64,000 nucleotides of DNA, taken from NCBI RefSeq assembly GCF_014250675.1, contig NZ_JACHTG010000003.1:1-64000 (forward strand), read 5' to 3'. Below are positions 7,319-15,399 of this stretch, in pieces. Both the position numbers and the translations under genes were made by a program. Under the pieces are notes generated by a model. The model ran no database searches. It worked only from the letters and a program-made list of their open reading frames with translations, and was not told where the DNA came from. The DNA is from Cetobacterium sp. 8H. Its GTDB lineage: Bacteria; Fusobacteriota; Fusobacteriia; Fusobacteriales; Fusobacteriaceae. Every line of letters starts with the position of its first letter. The first letter of the stretch is position 1.

Positions 7319-9151
7319 TTATTTAACGATAGTTTTATTACTAAGTAAGTTACATCCACCTTTGTATTCCGGGAAATGATATCTAACAAGAGAAGCAATA
7401 AAATATTTATTAATATTATTTCTTTTAACAAATGTTTTAAAACCTTTATTAAGTTTAATTTTACTTATTAAATCAGGTATAATAATACTACCGTCATAAT
7501 CATTATTCAAAACTAAATTTTTAAATAATTCTATTTCAACAGGAGTTATATTAACAAACGTTATTAATCCAATATAAGACCTATCAAAACTTATGATTTT
7601 ATTTGAATTATCGATAGCGTTGTTAAGAGAAACATTTGAATAGTTAAGTTTTTCTTGAATATAACTTTTTTCAAGAATTTTACCTTCAGACTCAATGAAT
7701 TTTTCAAGCTCTTCAACTCTATTAAAGCCTTGATCTCCAATTGTTAGAACTCTACTATTACCATTAGTAGTAAGATTTAGTTCTTGAGCAAAGTGATATT
7801 TGAAAAGAGAATAAAAAACATGATCTGAGTATACACCAATGTTATTTAATGTCTTTTCTAAGTTTTTATATACAGCAATACTGTCGATATAGTTATCATT
7901 AAATGATAGTATTTTATCTTTTAATGATAAAAATTCACTGACATTATATTTAATTTTATTTATATGAATATAGGTTCTAGAGTCAGTCATTATAATACCA
8001 TCTATTCTAGAAAGAAGACCTTCTAATCTACGCGCTAGATAAACAGCAGAACTATCATTTATATTTTCGATCTCTTCAAAATAAAGATTATAATCTAACT
8101 TAGAATTTATATCTTGAATGATTAATTTTATGGTATTTTCATCCACTCTTAAAGGGTGAGAAACAAGTTTTACAAAATAAAGTTCTAAAATATCTTTATA
8201 GCCATTATTTTGAACATAATATTTTCCGTGTTTTTCATAGCCAAGTTTTGATATAATTTTTTCAATCTCTACTTGAGTTATCCATTTGAAATTTTTAAAA
8301 CTACTTCTGATTGTTTTAACATTTTCAGTAGTTAAAATGTTTGTAAACTCAAGAGAATAGAATATTTTGAAAAAACGTTCTCTTTTATCAAATAAAAATA
8401 AATCTAGAAAATCAATGTAGAAAGGTCTAGAGAAAATTTCATTTCGCTTTAGAAAACTAACTAAGAAATGATACTCCTCTCCAAAAAGTTCTAACATCTC
8501 TTCGAGAGAAATTTCATCTTTAAAGTCAGATTCTATCTTTAGAGCGACATTTAAATTTGTATTCTTCAGGATGTTTCCAATAATTTGCTTAAGTTTTATC
8601 TCAATCTGTCTAGTTCTTTCTCTACTAATATTTCTTTGAGTTCCAATCTCTTCAAGAGTTTTATTATTATCAAGTCTATCTATTAAAAGTTGAATATCCT
8701 CTTCTGAAAGAGTTGTTTTAATTTTCTTTAAAGTCTCTTTTAATGGAAGAGTTGTTGTACATATTTCATAAATTCTTTCTAATTCACTATTAGAAAGATT
8801 TAGTTTTTCAATTTCTTCTCTATTGTAATTTAAAAATTCTCCTACAGTAATACCTTCAATATGTTTTATGTTAAAAATTATTTTATCTAAACGACAATCC
8901 ATAATTGTTTTAAATGTTTTTTGTCTTGAAAATCTTTCCTTAATTTCAGATAGATCATTTTTGATATCTGCAATTCTTCCAGGGCCAACTCCAGGTACTT
9001 TGGAATACTTAGATAATAGCTCCTCATTTATTTCTGAGAGATAGATTGCATTCTCCTCAATACAAAAGTTTAAAAATTTAGACTTTTTTTCATCAGCATA
9101 AATAAATCTATCAATTTTAAGGTAGTTGCACCATAAATTATATGTACTCAT
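7319..9151 (-). CDS. DNA-binding protein with HhH/alpha-CTD-like and sigma-region-4-like motifs
   Basis: 610 aa, function unknown. Around residues 50-65 is a helix-hairpin-helix (SKVPGVGPGRIADIK). Around 97-130 a second HhH (HIEGITVGEFLNYNREEIEKL) resembles the RNA polymerase alpha-subunit C-terminal domain. Around 145-192 (LEEIGTQRNISRERTRQIEI) closely resembles sigma-70 region 4.2 / sigma-like HTH. The remaining ~400 residues look like repeated small helix-plus-strand modules, perhaps winged helices (RRLEGLLSRIDGIIMTDSRTYIHI is one). No enzyme motif is seen. The ATG at 9151 with GGGGAGGG upstream is chosen over an in-frame TTG just before it. It is the second gene of an operon, 55 nt after the coiled-coil gene. 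It is likely a transcriptional regulator or nucleic-acid sensor; its target is not visible. Confidence 0.55.
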   Translation of the reverse strand: MSTYNLWCNYLKIDRFIYADEKKSKFLNFCIEENAIYLSEINEELLSKYSKVPGVGPGRIADIKNDLSEIKERFSRQKTFKTIMDCRLDKIIFNIKHIEGITVGEFLNYNREEIEKLNLSNSELERIYEICTTTLPLKETLKKIKTTLSEEDIQLLIDRLDNNKTLEEIGTQRNISRERTRQIEIKLKQIIGNILKNTNLNVALKIESDFKDEISLEEMLELFGEEYHFLVSFLKRNEIFSRPFYIDFLDLFLFDKRERFFKIFYSLEFTNILTTENVKTIRSSFKNFKWITQVEIEKIISKLGYEKHGKYYVQNNGYKDILELYFVKLVSHPLRVDENTIKLIIQDINSKLDYNLYFEEIENINDSSAVYLARRLEGLLSRIDGIIMTDSRTYIHINKIKYNVSEFLSLKDKILSFNDNYIDSIAVYKNLEKTLNNIGVYSDHVFYSLFKYHFAQELNLTTNGNSRVLTIGDQGFNRVEELEKFIESEGKILEKSYIQEKLNYSNVSLNNAIDNSNKIISFDRSYIGLITFVNITPVEIELFKNLVLNNDYDGSIIIPDLISKIKLNKGFKTFVKRNNINKYFIASLVRYHFPEYKGGCNLLSNKTIVK

Positions 9152-9206
9152 CAAATTTCCCTCCCCAAAAAACTCTGCTCCTAATGTAGAACTAGGTTAA
9201 AAGCTG

Positions 9207-9899
9207 TTATATTTTTCTTTCGGTGTTGTATGATTCATATCTTTCTTTAAACGTATCAATATCTTGTTGACTAAAACCATATTCGAGAAGACTTTGAAAA
9301 TCAAAGTTTTCTAACTCTATCATAAATTCAATATTATTTTCGGATAAAATATTCAAAAGTTTTCTAGATTTTTGGTATATTTTAGTTACTTTGTCTCCTT
9401 TCATCAAGAAAGTTTTAACATCCCACTCGATTATACCATTTTTATAGTCTAAAAATTTTTGTAGTCCTTCTTGAACATAACGCTCATCTTTTAAAATTGT
9501 TTTAAACATCTCTTCATCAATATTCTGAAGATATTTAACTCCAGATTCTAAAAGTTTTTCTCTAATTGTTACAAACTTATTTGCAGAATAAAAATAATGC
9601 AAGTCCACAAGAAAGGAGTATTGCCATTGTTCTTTAGGCACAATTTTATTTAGCTTAATAAAATTTTCTTTTAAAATTCTATTTTCTTCTTGTAAATTTC
9701 GGAGATTTTTTTCCATAAGCTGCCATTGCTTTGAGTAGTCAGTATTTGGTTTAGACTCTAAAGAAGAGTAGTTGGTTATGAGGCTATCTTTCTCCTCCAA
9801 TTCTTTCTGAAGATAGTTTAACTTTTCATTTAAAGATAAGTTAAGTTTTTCTAGCTCTTTTATATTTTTGTTATTAAATAGCTTAAATAAAAAACTCAT
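9207..9899 (-). CDS. Coiled-coil protein, first gene of a two-gene operon
   Basis: 230 aa. After a short hydrophobic start (MSFLFKLFNNK) residues ~12-95 form a heptad-rich coiled coil (ELEKLNLSLNEKLNYLQKEL and beyond). Residues ~105-230 are a mixed helical domain of no known family (EQWQYSFLVDLHYFYSANKF...). The ATG at 9899 has GGGGAGG upstream, with a leader almost identical to that of the next gene. A textbook promoter precedes it. The coiled coil suggests oligomerisation or membrane/partner binding; I infer that it works with the alpha-CTD/sigma4-like protein downstream. Confidence 0.55.
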   Translation of the reverse strand: MSFLFKLFNNKNIKELEKLNLSLNEKLNYLQKELEEKDSLITNYSSLESKPNTDYSKQWQLMEKNLRNLQEENRILKENFIKLNKIVPKEQWQYSFLVDLHYFYSANKFVTIREKLLESGVKYLQNIDEEMFKTILKDERYVQEGLQKFLDYKNGIIEWDVKTFLMKGDKVTKIYQKSRKLLNILSENNIEFMIELENFDFQSLLEYGFSQQDIDTFKERYESYNTERKI

Positions 9900-9960
9900 C
9901 AATTTCCTCCCCTTTAAAATTTAATACTCGTAATGCATTATATGCTACTAACCTATTATT

Positions 9961-9989
9961 ATTATAATTCATTTTGGATAAAAATTCAA
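9961..9989 (-). promoter_or_regulatory. Promoter of the coiled-coil operon
   Basis: Minus strand TTGAAT (9989-9984), exactly 17 nt, TATAAT (9966-9961), about 60 nt upstream of the ATG at 9899. Confidence 0.75.
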
Positions 9990-10015
9990 ATTAAAATATA
10001 GTATTCTTCAAATAT

Positions 10016-10044
10016 TTGACAATATATAATACATAAAGTAATAT
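10016..10044 (+). promoter_or_regulatory. Promoter for the 68-aa membrane protein
   Basis: TTGACA (10016-10021), 17 nt, TAATAT (10039-10044): a near-consensus sigma-70 promoter 33 nt before the ATG at 10077. Confidence 0.8.
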
Positions 10045-10076
10045 ATCATTATATAGAAATATTTTAGGAGGGACGA

Positions 10077-10283
10077 ATGGTTCAAAAAATAATAATTTAT
10101 AATTTTGTAGTACTAACTTTTGATGCTTTTACATATTTTTTTATGAACGATAAATATAGAGGGTATTTAGGTGTGAATGATTATTTAAGATTATTTAAGA
10201 ATCCAACCTATCGGAAAAGTTTACTTACAAAATTGTTTGTGGTAGATTTTATAGTAATCTTATTTTTCATTTTATTTAATTAA
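10077..10283 (+). CDS. Small membrane protein, 68 aa
   Basis: Begins MVQKIIIYNFVVLTFDAFTY with an AGGAGGG ribosome site. One hydrophobic segment at ~4-22 and a stronger one at ~51-67 (LFVVDFIVILFFILFN) flank a basic, aromatic loop. Strong own promoter. No family recognised. Confidence 0.6.
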   Translation: MVQKIIIYNFVVLTFDAFTYFFMNDKYRGYLGVNDYLRLFKNPTYRKSLLTKLFVVDFIVILFFILFN

Positions 10284-10314
10284 TAGAAGTAATTGATTTT
10301 GTACAAATTATGTA

Positions 10315-10343
10315 TTGATTTATATCAGAAAATAGACTACAAT
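10315..10343 (+). promoter_or_regulatory. Promoter for the Rrf2 regulator
   Basis: TTGATT (10315-10320), 17 nt, TACAAT (10338-10343), 34 nt before the ATG at 10377. Rrf2 proteins often bind their own promoter; no operator is assigned. Confidence 0.7.
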
Positions 10344-10376
10344 AATAGTATTGAAATTTATAAATTTGGAGGAAAG

Positions 10377-10793
10377 ATGTTAATAAGTAGAGAGGTTGAT
10401 TACGGTGTAAGAATCGTGCTTTTATTGTGTGAAGCTAATAGGAAAATGGATGCAAAAGAAATTTCAGAAATTTCAGGAGTTTCTATAAGATTTACACTAA
10501 AAATACTTGGGAAATTAACTTCGTCTGACCTAGTAGAATCGTTTCGTGGAGCAAAAGGTGGTTATATAATTTCTAAAAAACCTAAAGAAATAAGTGTATA
10601 TGATATAGTTAGAGTTTTAGAGGGTGGAATTAAGGTAAATGGTTGTTTTGAAGATAAGACAAGCTGTTCACCTAACAAAATAGCCTTGTGTGGATTAAGA
10701 TGTAAGTTAGAAGAAGTAAATTTAAAGATAGAAAAAGAGTTGCAAGAAATAACAATGGATAAGATAGAAAATTGTTCAGGATATAAGTGTTAA
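10377..10793 (+). CDS. Rrf2-family transcriptional regulator
   Basis: 138 aa from MLISREVDYGVRIVLLLCEA, the usual Rrf2 start. Winged helix at ~10-60 (DAKEISEISGVSIRFTLKIL, then the LVESFRGAKGGYIIS wing). The C-terminal half has a cysteine cluster (NGCFEDKTSC...ALCGLRC) consistent with an Fe-S sensing site as in IscR/NsrR; a further CSGYKC sits at the very end. The ATG at 10377 is chosen because GGAGG lies 5-6 nt upstream; 28 extra in-frame codons lie within the promoter. Ligand and regulon unknown; the TSCPD gene follows by 28 nt and may be co-transcribed. Confidence 0.85.
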   Translation: MLISREVDYGVRIVLLLCEANRKMDAKEISEISGVSIRFTLKILGKLTSSDLVESFRGAKGGYIISKKPKEISVYDIVRVLEGGIKVNGCFEDKTSCSPNKIALCGLRCKLEEVNLKIEKELQEITMDKIENCSGYKC

Positions 10794-10821
10794 TTATTAT
10801 TTTAAATAAAGGGGCAGTAGG

Positions 10822-11061
10822 ATGAAAATTTTAAAAACTAAAGGTGTTTGTGCAAAAGAGATTGGAATTAAATTAACAGGAAATGTAGTTGAAAAAATAG
10901 AGTTTTTTGGTGGTTGTGATGGGAACACAATAGCTATAGAAAAACTTGTTGAAGGAATGACTATAGAGAATGTAATAAAAAAATTAGAAGGAATTGATTG
11001 TTCTGAAAGAGGAACATCATGTCCAGACCAATTAGCTAAACTTTTAAAAGAGCTTAATTAA
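10822..11061 (+). CDS. TSCPD-domain protein (TIGR03905 type)
   Basis: 79 aa, a single TSCPD domain: MKILKTKGVCAKEIGIKLTG at the start, a GGCDGNT core, and GTSCPDQLAKLL at the C-terminus. The domain also occurs at the end of class II ribonucleotide reductases and as stand-alone small proteins. Conserved Cys residues (~10, 32, 60 and 67) could bind a metal. Its molecular role is not established. Probably in one transcript with the Rrf2 gene. Confidence 0.8.
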   Translation: MKILKTKGVCAKEIGIKLTGNVVEKIEFFGGCDGNTIAIEKLVEGMTIENVIKKLEGIDCSERGTSCPDQLAKLLKELN

Positions 11062-11133
11062 TAAAGAGTAAAGAAGGAATTCTTTAAATTGGAAAGTATA
11101 AAGATTATATTTTAGATTTAAGGAGGTCTTATA

Positions 11134-11358
11134 ATGAAAAAATTAATAGTAGCTTCATTATTAGGAATTTTACTAGTTGGATGTTCTAATATGACATCAA
11201 GAGAAAAGAGCACATTAGTAGGAGCAGGAGCAGGAGCTCTTGTAGGTTCAGTTATATCTGGAGATTCTAAAGGAGCTCTTATAGGAGCAGGTGTGGGAGC
11301 TTTAGGTGGAGCAGCAGCAGATAACTATAATAAAAAAGGAAATGTATTAGGAAATTAA
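11134..11358 (+). CDS. Glycine-zipper lipoprotein
   Basis: 74 aa. Lipoprotein signal with lipobox LVGC (Cys ~17). The mature part is a glycine-zipper (GAGAGALVGSVISGDSKGAL, then GAGVGALGGAAAD), as in small OsmB/SlyB-like outer-membrane lipoproteins. Strong AAGGAGG site. Single gene closed by a terminator. It probably sits in the outer membrane; exact role unknown. Confidence 0.8.
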   Translation: MKKLIVASLLGILLVGCSNMTSREKSTLVGAGAGALVGSVISGDSKGALIGAGVGALGGAAADNYNKKGNVLGN

Positions 11359-11366
11359 GTTTAAAT

Positions 11367-11396
11367 AAAAAAGTCGGTAAATCCGACTTTTTTTAA
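11367..11396. terminator. Bidirectional terminator
   Basis: Stem AAAAAAGTCGG/CCGACTTTTTT with a TAAAT loop (11367-11393) between the convergent lipoprotein and TauE-like genes. Confidence 0.85.
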
Positions 11397-11397
11397 T

Positions 11398-12186
11398 TTA
11401 AAATTGTTGTAAAAAAGTTAAGGCCATTTTAGCTGTAACAATAGTAGTGACAACTAAGAAAACTGGTCTAATAAATTTAGTACCTCTAGTAACTGCAACT
11501 TTAGCACCAGTTGTAGCACCTATTAACATAACTATACCAATTGTTAAAGAATATATATATGCAATTTTTCCAAAATATATGAAAGTTATAACACTAGCAA
11601 CATTGCTTGCAAGATTTAAAAACTTCGAATTTCCACTAGCTTGTATAAAATCAAGTTTAAAAATTTTAATAAAAGCAAAAATTATGAATGAACCAGTTCC
11701 AGGTCCAAAGAAACCATCGTAAAATCCTAATGCAAAAGCCATAAGCATACCAAGTTTTAAAGTTTTAGAAGTAGTTCCTTCAAAATTGCTAACATTTCCT
11801 AAAGTCTTATTCTTTAAAGTATAAATTAAAACGAAGACTAAAAGTCCAAATGCTAAAGGATAAAGGTACTTAGAATCAATAAGCATAACTGATTTTACAC
11901 CTAAAACAGCTCCTAAAAAAGAGAAAGGAATAAAATATTTAATTAAACTCCAATTGATCTTTCCAGAACGAGCAAATTTTAAAGCACTCCCAACAGTAGA
12001 AAAAGAAGCTGCTAATTTGTTGGTTCCAAGAGCCATATGTGGCTCTAATCCAGCAGCTAAAAATGCTGGTAGACTAATTAGTCCTCCCCCACCAGCAATA
12101 GCATCAACAAATGCAGCACAAAAGCATGCAGATGCTAAAAATAGAAAATTAATTAAACTAATTTCCGAAAAGAAAGTTTCAATCAT
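11398..12186 (-). CDS. TauE/SafE-family (TSUP) membrane transporter
   Basis: 262 aa with about eight hydrophobic segments. The family repeats are clear: DAIAGGGGLISLPAFLAAGL near the N-terminus and GFYDGFFGPGTGSFIIFAF in the middle. TSUP proteins export sulfite, sulfonates or related anions, or take up anions; the substrate here cannot be read. The ATG at 12186 has a GGGGGA site. It has its own promoter and a shared terminator, so it is a single-gene unit. Confidence 0.88.
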   Translation of the reverse strand: MIETFFSEISLINFLFLASACFCAAFVDAIAGGGGLISLPAFLAAGLEPHMALGTNKLAASFSTVGSALKFARSGKINWSLIKYFIPFSFLGAVLGVKSVMLIDSKYLYPLAFGLLVFVLIYTLKNKTLGNVSNFEGTTSKTLKLGMLMAFALGFYDGFFGPGTGSFIIFAFIKIFKLDFIQASGNSKFLNLASNVASVITFIYFGKIAYIYSLTIGIVMLIGATTGAKVAVTRGTKFIRPVFLVVTTIVTAKMALTFLQQF

Positions 12187-12211
12187 AAAATCCCCCTATT
12201 TTTTTTATTAA

Positions 12212-12240
12212 AGTATAGCATTATTTATTTTTTTTATCAA
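12212..12240 (-). promoter_or_regulatory. Promoter of the TSUP gene
   Basis: Minus strand TTGATA (12240-12235), 17 nt, TATACT (12217-12212) with an extended -10 TGC. Confidence 0.75.
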
Positions 12241-12257
12241 TTTTAAAATGGTATAAA

Positions 12258-12518
12258 TCAGGATTTTAGACATAATAATTCTTTTTTTAATTTTGGTAAT
12301 TTTTTTATTCGAATTTCCTCTTTTAAAGCTAGCGATTTAGTATCAAAAACGAAAAAAGTTTCAATTTTTATAGGTTTTTTAGCTCGTGTATATTTAGCTC
12401 CTTTACCAGAGAGATGAGTATTAAAACGTCTATTTACATCTGTAGTTATACCAGTGTATAGACTATTATCTTCACATCTTAAAATATATACAAACCATTT
12501 TTTATTTATTTTAGTCAC
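12258..12518 (-). CDS. GIY-YIG nuclease-superfamily protein (UPF0213/YhbQ type)
   Basis: 86 aa, a single GIY-YIG domain: FVYILRCEDNSLYTGIT supplies the paired tyrosines, followed by RRFNTHLSGKGAKYTRAKKP with the conserved Arg/His/Lys, and a Glu near the end of the fold. Members act on DNA, but their role in the cell is poorly defined. Start is GTG behind GAGAGG. It follows galT by 28 nt on the same strand with no hairpin between, so read-through from galKT is likely. Confidence 0.85.
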   Translation of the reverse strand: MTKINKKWFVYILRCEDNSLYTGITTDVNRRFNTHLSGKGAKYTRAKKPIKIETFFVFDTKSLALKEEIRIKKLPKLKKELLCLKS

Positions 12519-12546
12519 TTCAACCTCTCTTTATAAATAATATATA

Positions 12547-14040
12547 TTATAAAGTATTTATAAATTTATCGAAAGCTTTTTTTCCTGAGTCATCTCTTTT
12601 AAAAACACCAGCATGCTCTAAAACAATCGAAAAAGTTTTTCCAATTTCCTGTTTTAAAATTGAAAAATCAATTAAATCAGAATTGTTTTTTAGTACATTT
12701 TTAATCCAGTCGTAATGTTTAGATAAGTTGGGGTCATTTTTTAATTTTATTTCCCAATTATCCTCTTTTAGAAAAGCTTCAATAGATTTCATTTCATTTT
12801 CTAATCTTCCCGGTAGAATTGCTAGTCCCATTACTTCAATAAGTCCTATATTCTCTTTTTTTATATTATGCACTTCAGAGTGTGGGTGAAAAATTCCCAT
12901 AGGGTGTTCATCAGAACATCTGTTATTTCTAAGAGCTAAATCAATCTGAAAATTATTACCAACTCTTCTGGCAATAGGAGTTACTGTATTGTGAGGAGTA
13001 TTTTCAGTAAATGATAAAATATCACAAGAAGAATCGCTATATACTCTCCACTTTTCTAAAATATATTCAGAAGCTTTAGATAGAACAGCTTTATCTGGAG
13101 AAGTTAACCTAATAACAGACATAGGCCAATTAACAATGCCTGCTTCTAAATTGTTAAACTTTTTCATTTTAAATGTTTTTTCTATGCTTGCTTTTTCCAT
13201 TGGGAAAGTGTGCTTACCCGCTTGATAATGATCATGGGATAAAATAGAACCTCCAACGATAGGAAGATCAGCATTTGATCCTATACAATAATGAGGAAAA
13301 TTTTCCACAAATTCTAGAAGTCTATCAAAAGTATCAATACTCATTTTCATAGGTCTATGTTCCTCACAGAATACTATTGAGTGTTCATTGTAATACACAT
13401 ATGGAGAGAATTGGAAGTGCCAATTTTCATCTTTTAATCTCATTGGAATAACTCTGTGCGTTTGTCTAGCAGGGTGGTTTAATCTGCCTCTATAACCGAC
13501 ATTTTCTATGCAAAGTAAACAACTAGGATAAGAAGACTTTGGCATATTTTTTTCACGTTCAATATCTTTTGGATCTTTTTCAGGTTTTGCAAGATTTATA
13601 GTTATTTCAAAATCCCCATACTGTGTTGGTGAGAACCAATGTAGATTTCTTTCAATTCGTTTTTTTCTAATATAATTAGTATTTTCTGAAAAATTATAAT
13701 AGTTTTTTGTAGCTAACTCAGGAGATTCTTGAAAATCAGCATAAAATTTTCTTATAACTTCGCTTGGTCTTGGAGAAATACAATTCATAATTTTCGTATC
13801 TAAAAGCTCCATTTCGGCAGGAGAATTATTAATAAGATTATTTTCAATAGCCCATTGGCATATATCAATTAAGATATCTTCAATATCTCTATTTTTAAAA
13901 CTTATATTTTTCTCCTCCCAGTTGTCTAGATTAAAACAATCTAAAATTAAATTTCTAGAGTAAATTTCATCATGTTTATTGATAAGATTTTTATTTAGAC
14001 CATAGTTAATAACTTCTTGAATAAGAGTATAAATATTCAT
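12547..14040 (-). CDS. galT: UTP/UDP-glucose-hexose-1-phosphate uridylyltransferase, class II GalT
   Basis: 497 aa, the long class II form typical of Firmicutes and Fusobacteria rather than the short E. coli form. Converts galactose-1-phosphate plus UDP-glucose to UDP-galactose plus glucose-1-phosphate (Leloir pathway). Family landmarks are YPSCLLCIENVGYRGR, HPARQTHRVIPM, and GGSILSHDHYQAG near the nucleotidyl-transfer site. Its ATG shares one base with the galK stop (TAATG), which implies translational coupling. Confidence 0.93.
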   Translation of the reverse strand: MNIYTLIQEVINYGLNKNLINKHDEIYSRNLILDCFNLDNWEEKNISFKNRDIEDILIDICQWAIENNLINNSPAEMELLDTKIMNCISPRPSEVIRKFYADFQESPELATKNYYNFSENTNYIRKKRIERNLHWFSPTQYGDFEITINLAKPEKDPKDIEREKNMPKSSYPSCLLCIENVGYRGRLNHPARQTHRVIPMRLKDENWHFQFSPYVYYNEHSIVFCEEHRPMKMSIDTFDRLLEFVENFPHYCIGSNADLPIVGGSILSHDHYQAGKHTFPMEKASIEKTFKMKKFNNLEAGIVNWPMSVIRLTSPDKAVLSKASEYILEKWRVYSDSSCDILSFTENTPHNTVTPIARRVGNNFQIDLALRNNRCSDEHPMGIFHPHSEVHNIKKENIGLIEVMGLAILPGRLENEMKSIEAFLKEDNWEIKLKNDPNLSKHYDWIKNVLKNNSDLIDFSILKQEIGKTFSIVLEHAGVFKRDDSGKKAFDKFINTL

Positions 14041-15221
14041 TAAAAATCACCTAACTTTTTAGCCCCATCTCCAGGATTACCGATATAGAAAGAAGCTTCT
14101 AAACCAGTTTTATTTTTATATTTTTCTCCAACATTTTTGATAAAGCTATCGATATAGTCATTTTTTACTAAAGAAACAGTACATCCACCAAATCCAGCAC
14201 CAGTCATTCTAGAGCCTATAACTCCATTTTCTTCCCATGCAGCTTCAACTAAACTATCTAACTCTAGTCCTGTAACTTCATAATTATCTCTTAAAGATAT
14301 ATGAGACTGATTCATTAGTAATCCAAAATTTTCGATATCATTTTTTTCTAAACTATTCATTGCTTCTAAGACTCTTTGGTTTTCGGCAACGACATGTTTT
14401 GCTCTCATTCTAGCTTCATCAGATTTTATAAAATGTTTATACATAGCAAAAGTGTTATTATCTAAATCACAAAGAGCAGACAGTTCAACTCCATTGTCTT
14501 TTAAATCTTTTAGGGCTTCTTCACAAGAAGCTCTTCTTTCATTATATTTAGAGTCGCCTAGACCTCTTCTTTTATTTGTATTTGCAATAATTATAGAGGA
14601 ATCTTCAAGTAAAAATGGAGCATATGAATAATTTAAAGTGTTACAATCTAGGAGAATTGCATGATCTTTTTTCCCCATTCCAATAGAAAATTGATCCATA
14701 ATTCCGCAGTTAACACCAATAAATTCATTTTCAGTTTTTTGACTTAATTTAACCATTTCAATCATATCGACATTTAAGTTGAAAATATTTTTTAAAATAA
14801 CTGAAGTTAAAACTTCTATTGATGCTGATGAAGATAGACCAGCTCCGTTAGGAATATTACCAAAGAATAACACATCAAATCCAGTATCAATATTAAACCC
14901 AGAATCAATAAATGTTTTTATTATCCCTTTTGGGTAGTTAGCCCAATCATCAGATTTTTTATAAATAAGCTCTGCAAGAGAAAATTCAATAATACCTAAA
15001 TTTTTAAAATTTTCAGAAAACATCTTGAAGGTTTTGTCATTTCTTTTTTTAACAACTGCATAGGTACCAAAATCTAAAGCACATGGGAAAACCTTACCCC
15101 CATTATAGTCAATATGTTCACCTATTAAATTAACTCTTCCTGGCGCAAAAAAAACTTCAACTGAATCATTTGTATTGAATTCTTTTTTAAAATTTTGTAT
15201 TAAATTTTCTATAATTTTCAT
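14040..15221 (-). CDS. galK: Galactokinase
   Basis: 393 aa, GHMP kinase. Phosphorylates galactose at C1. Motifs seen: GRVNLIGEHIDYNGG (substrate binding), GAGLSSSASIEVLT (ATP loop) and RMTGAGFGGCTVSL near the C-terminus. The ATG at 15221 is chosen because GGGAGAG lies just upstream; the longer frame begins five codons earlier, inside that site. First gene of galK-galT(-GIY-YIG), divergent from the ROK regulator. Confidence 0.95.
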   Translation of the reverse strand: MKIIENLIQNFKKEFNTNDSVEVFFAPGRVNLIGEHIDYNGGKVFPCALDFGTYAVVKKRNDKTFKMFSENFKNLGIIEFSLAELIYKKSDDWANYPKGIIKTFIDSGFNIDTGFDVLFFGNIPNGAGLSSSASIEVLTSVILKNIFNLNVDMIEMVKLSQKTENEFIGVNCGIMDQFSIGMGKKDHAILLDCNTLNYSYAPFLLEDSSIIIANTNKRRGLGDSKYNERRASCEEALKDLKDNGVELSALCDLDNNTFAMYKHFIKSDEARMRAKHVVAENQRVLEAMNSLEKNDIENFGLLMNQSHISLRDNYEVTGLELDSLVEAAWEENGVIGSRMTGAGFGGCTVSLVKNDYIDSFIKNVGEKYKNKTGLEASFYIGNPGDGAKKLGDF

Positions 15222-15326
15222 AATTCTCTCCCTCATTGTTTTTTTATTTGAGTATACTTTAAAAGAGTTTATATTAGAAGAACGAAATTTAAAATTAGTA
15301 CAAACTTTTTTAAAAAAGTAAAAAAA

Positions 15327-15351
15327 GTCTTAAGTAAAGACATTGACTTAA
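15327..15351. promoter_or_regulatory. Candidate operator between galK and the ROK regulator
   Basis: Two nested inverted repeats: GTCTT-AAGTA-AAGAC (15327-15341) and TTAAGT...ACTTAA (15330-15351). The second overlaps the -35 box of the ROK gene. The position suits autoregulation by the ROK protein. Assignment is inference. Confidence 0.35.
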
Positions 15352-15371
15352 AAAAGTATAAAGGTTATTAT
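15343..15371 (+). promoter_or_regulatory. Promoter of the ROK-galM unit
   Basis: TTGACT (15343-15348), 17 nt, TATTAT (15366-15371), 28 nt before the ATG at 15400. Confidence 0.75.
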
Positions 15372-15399
15372 AGAGATAAGAATTAAGAAGGGGGAGTGT

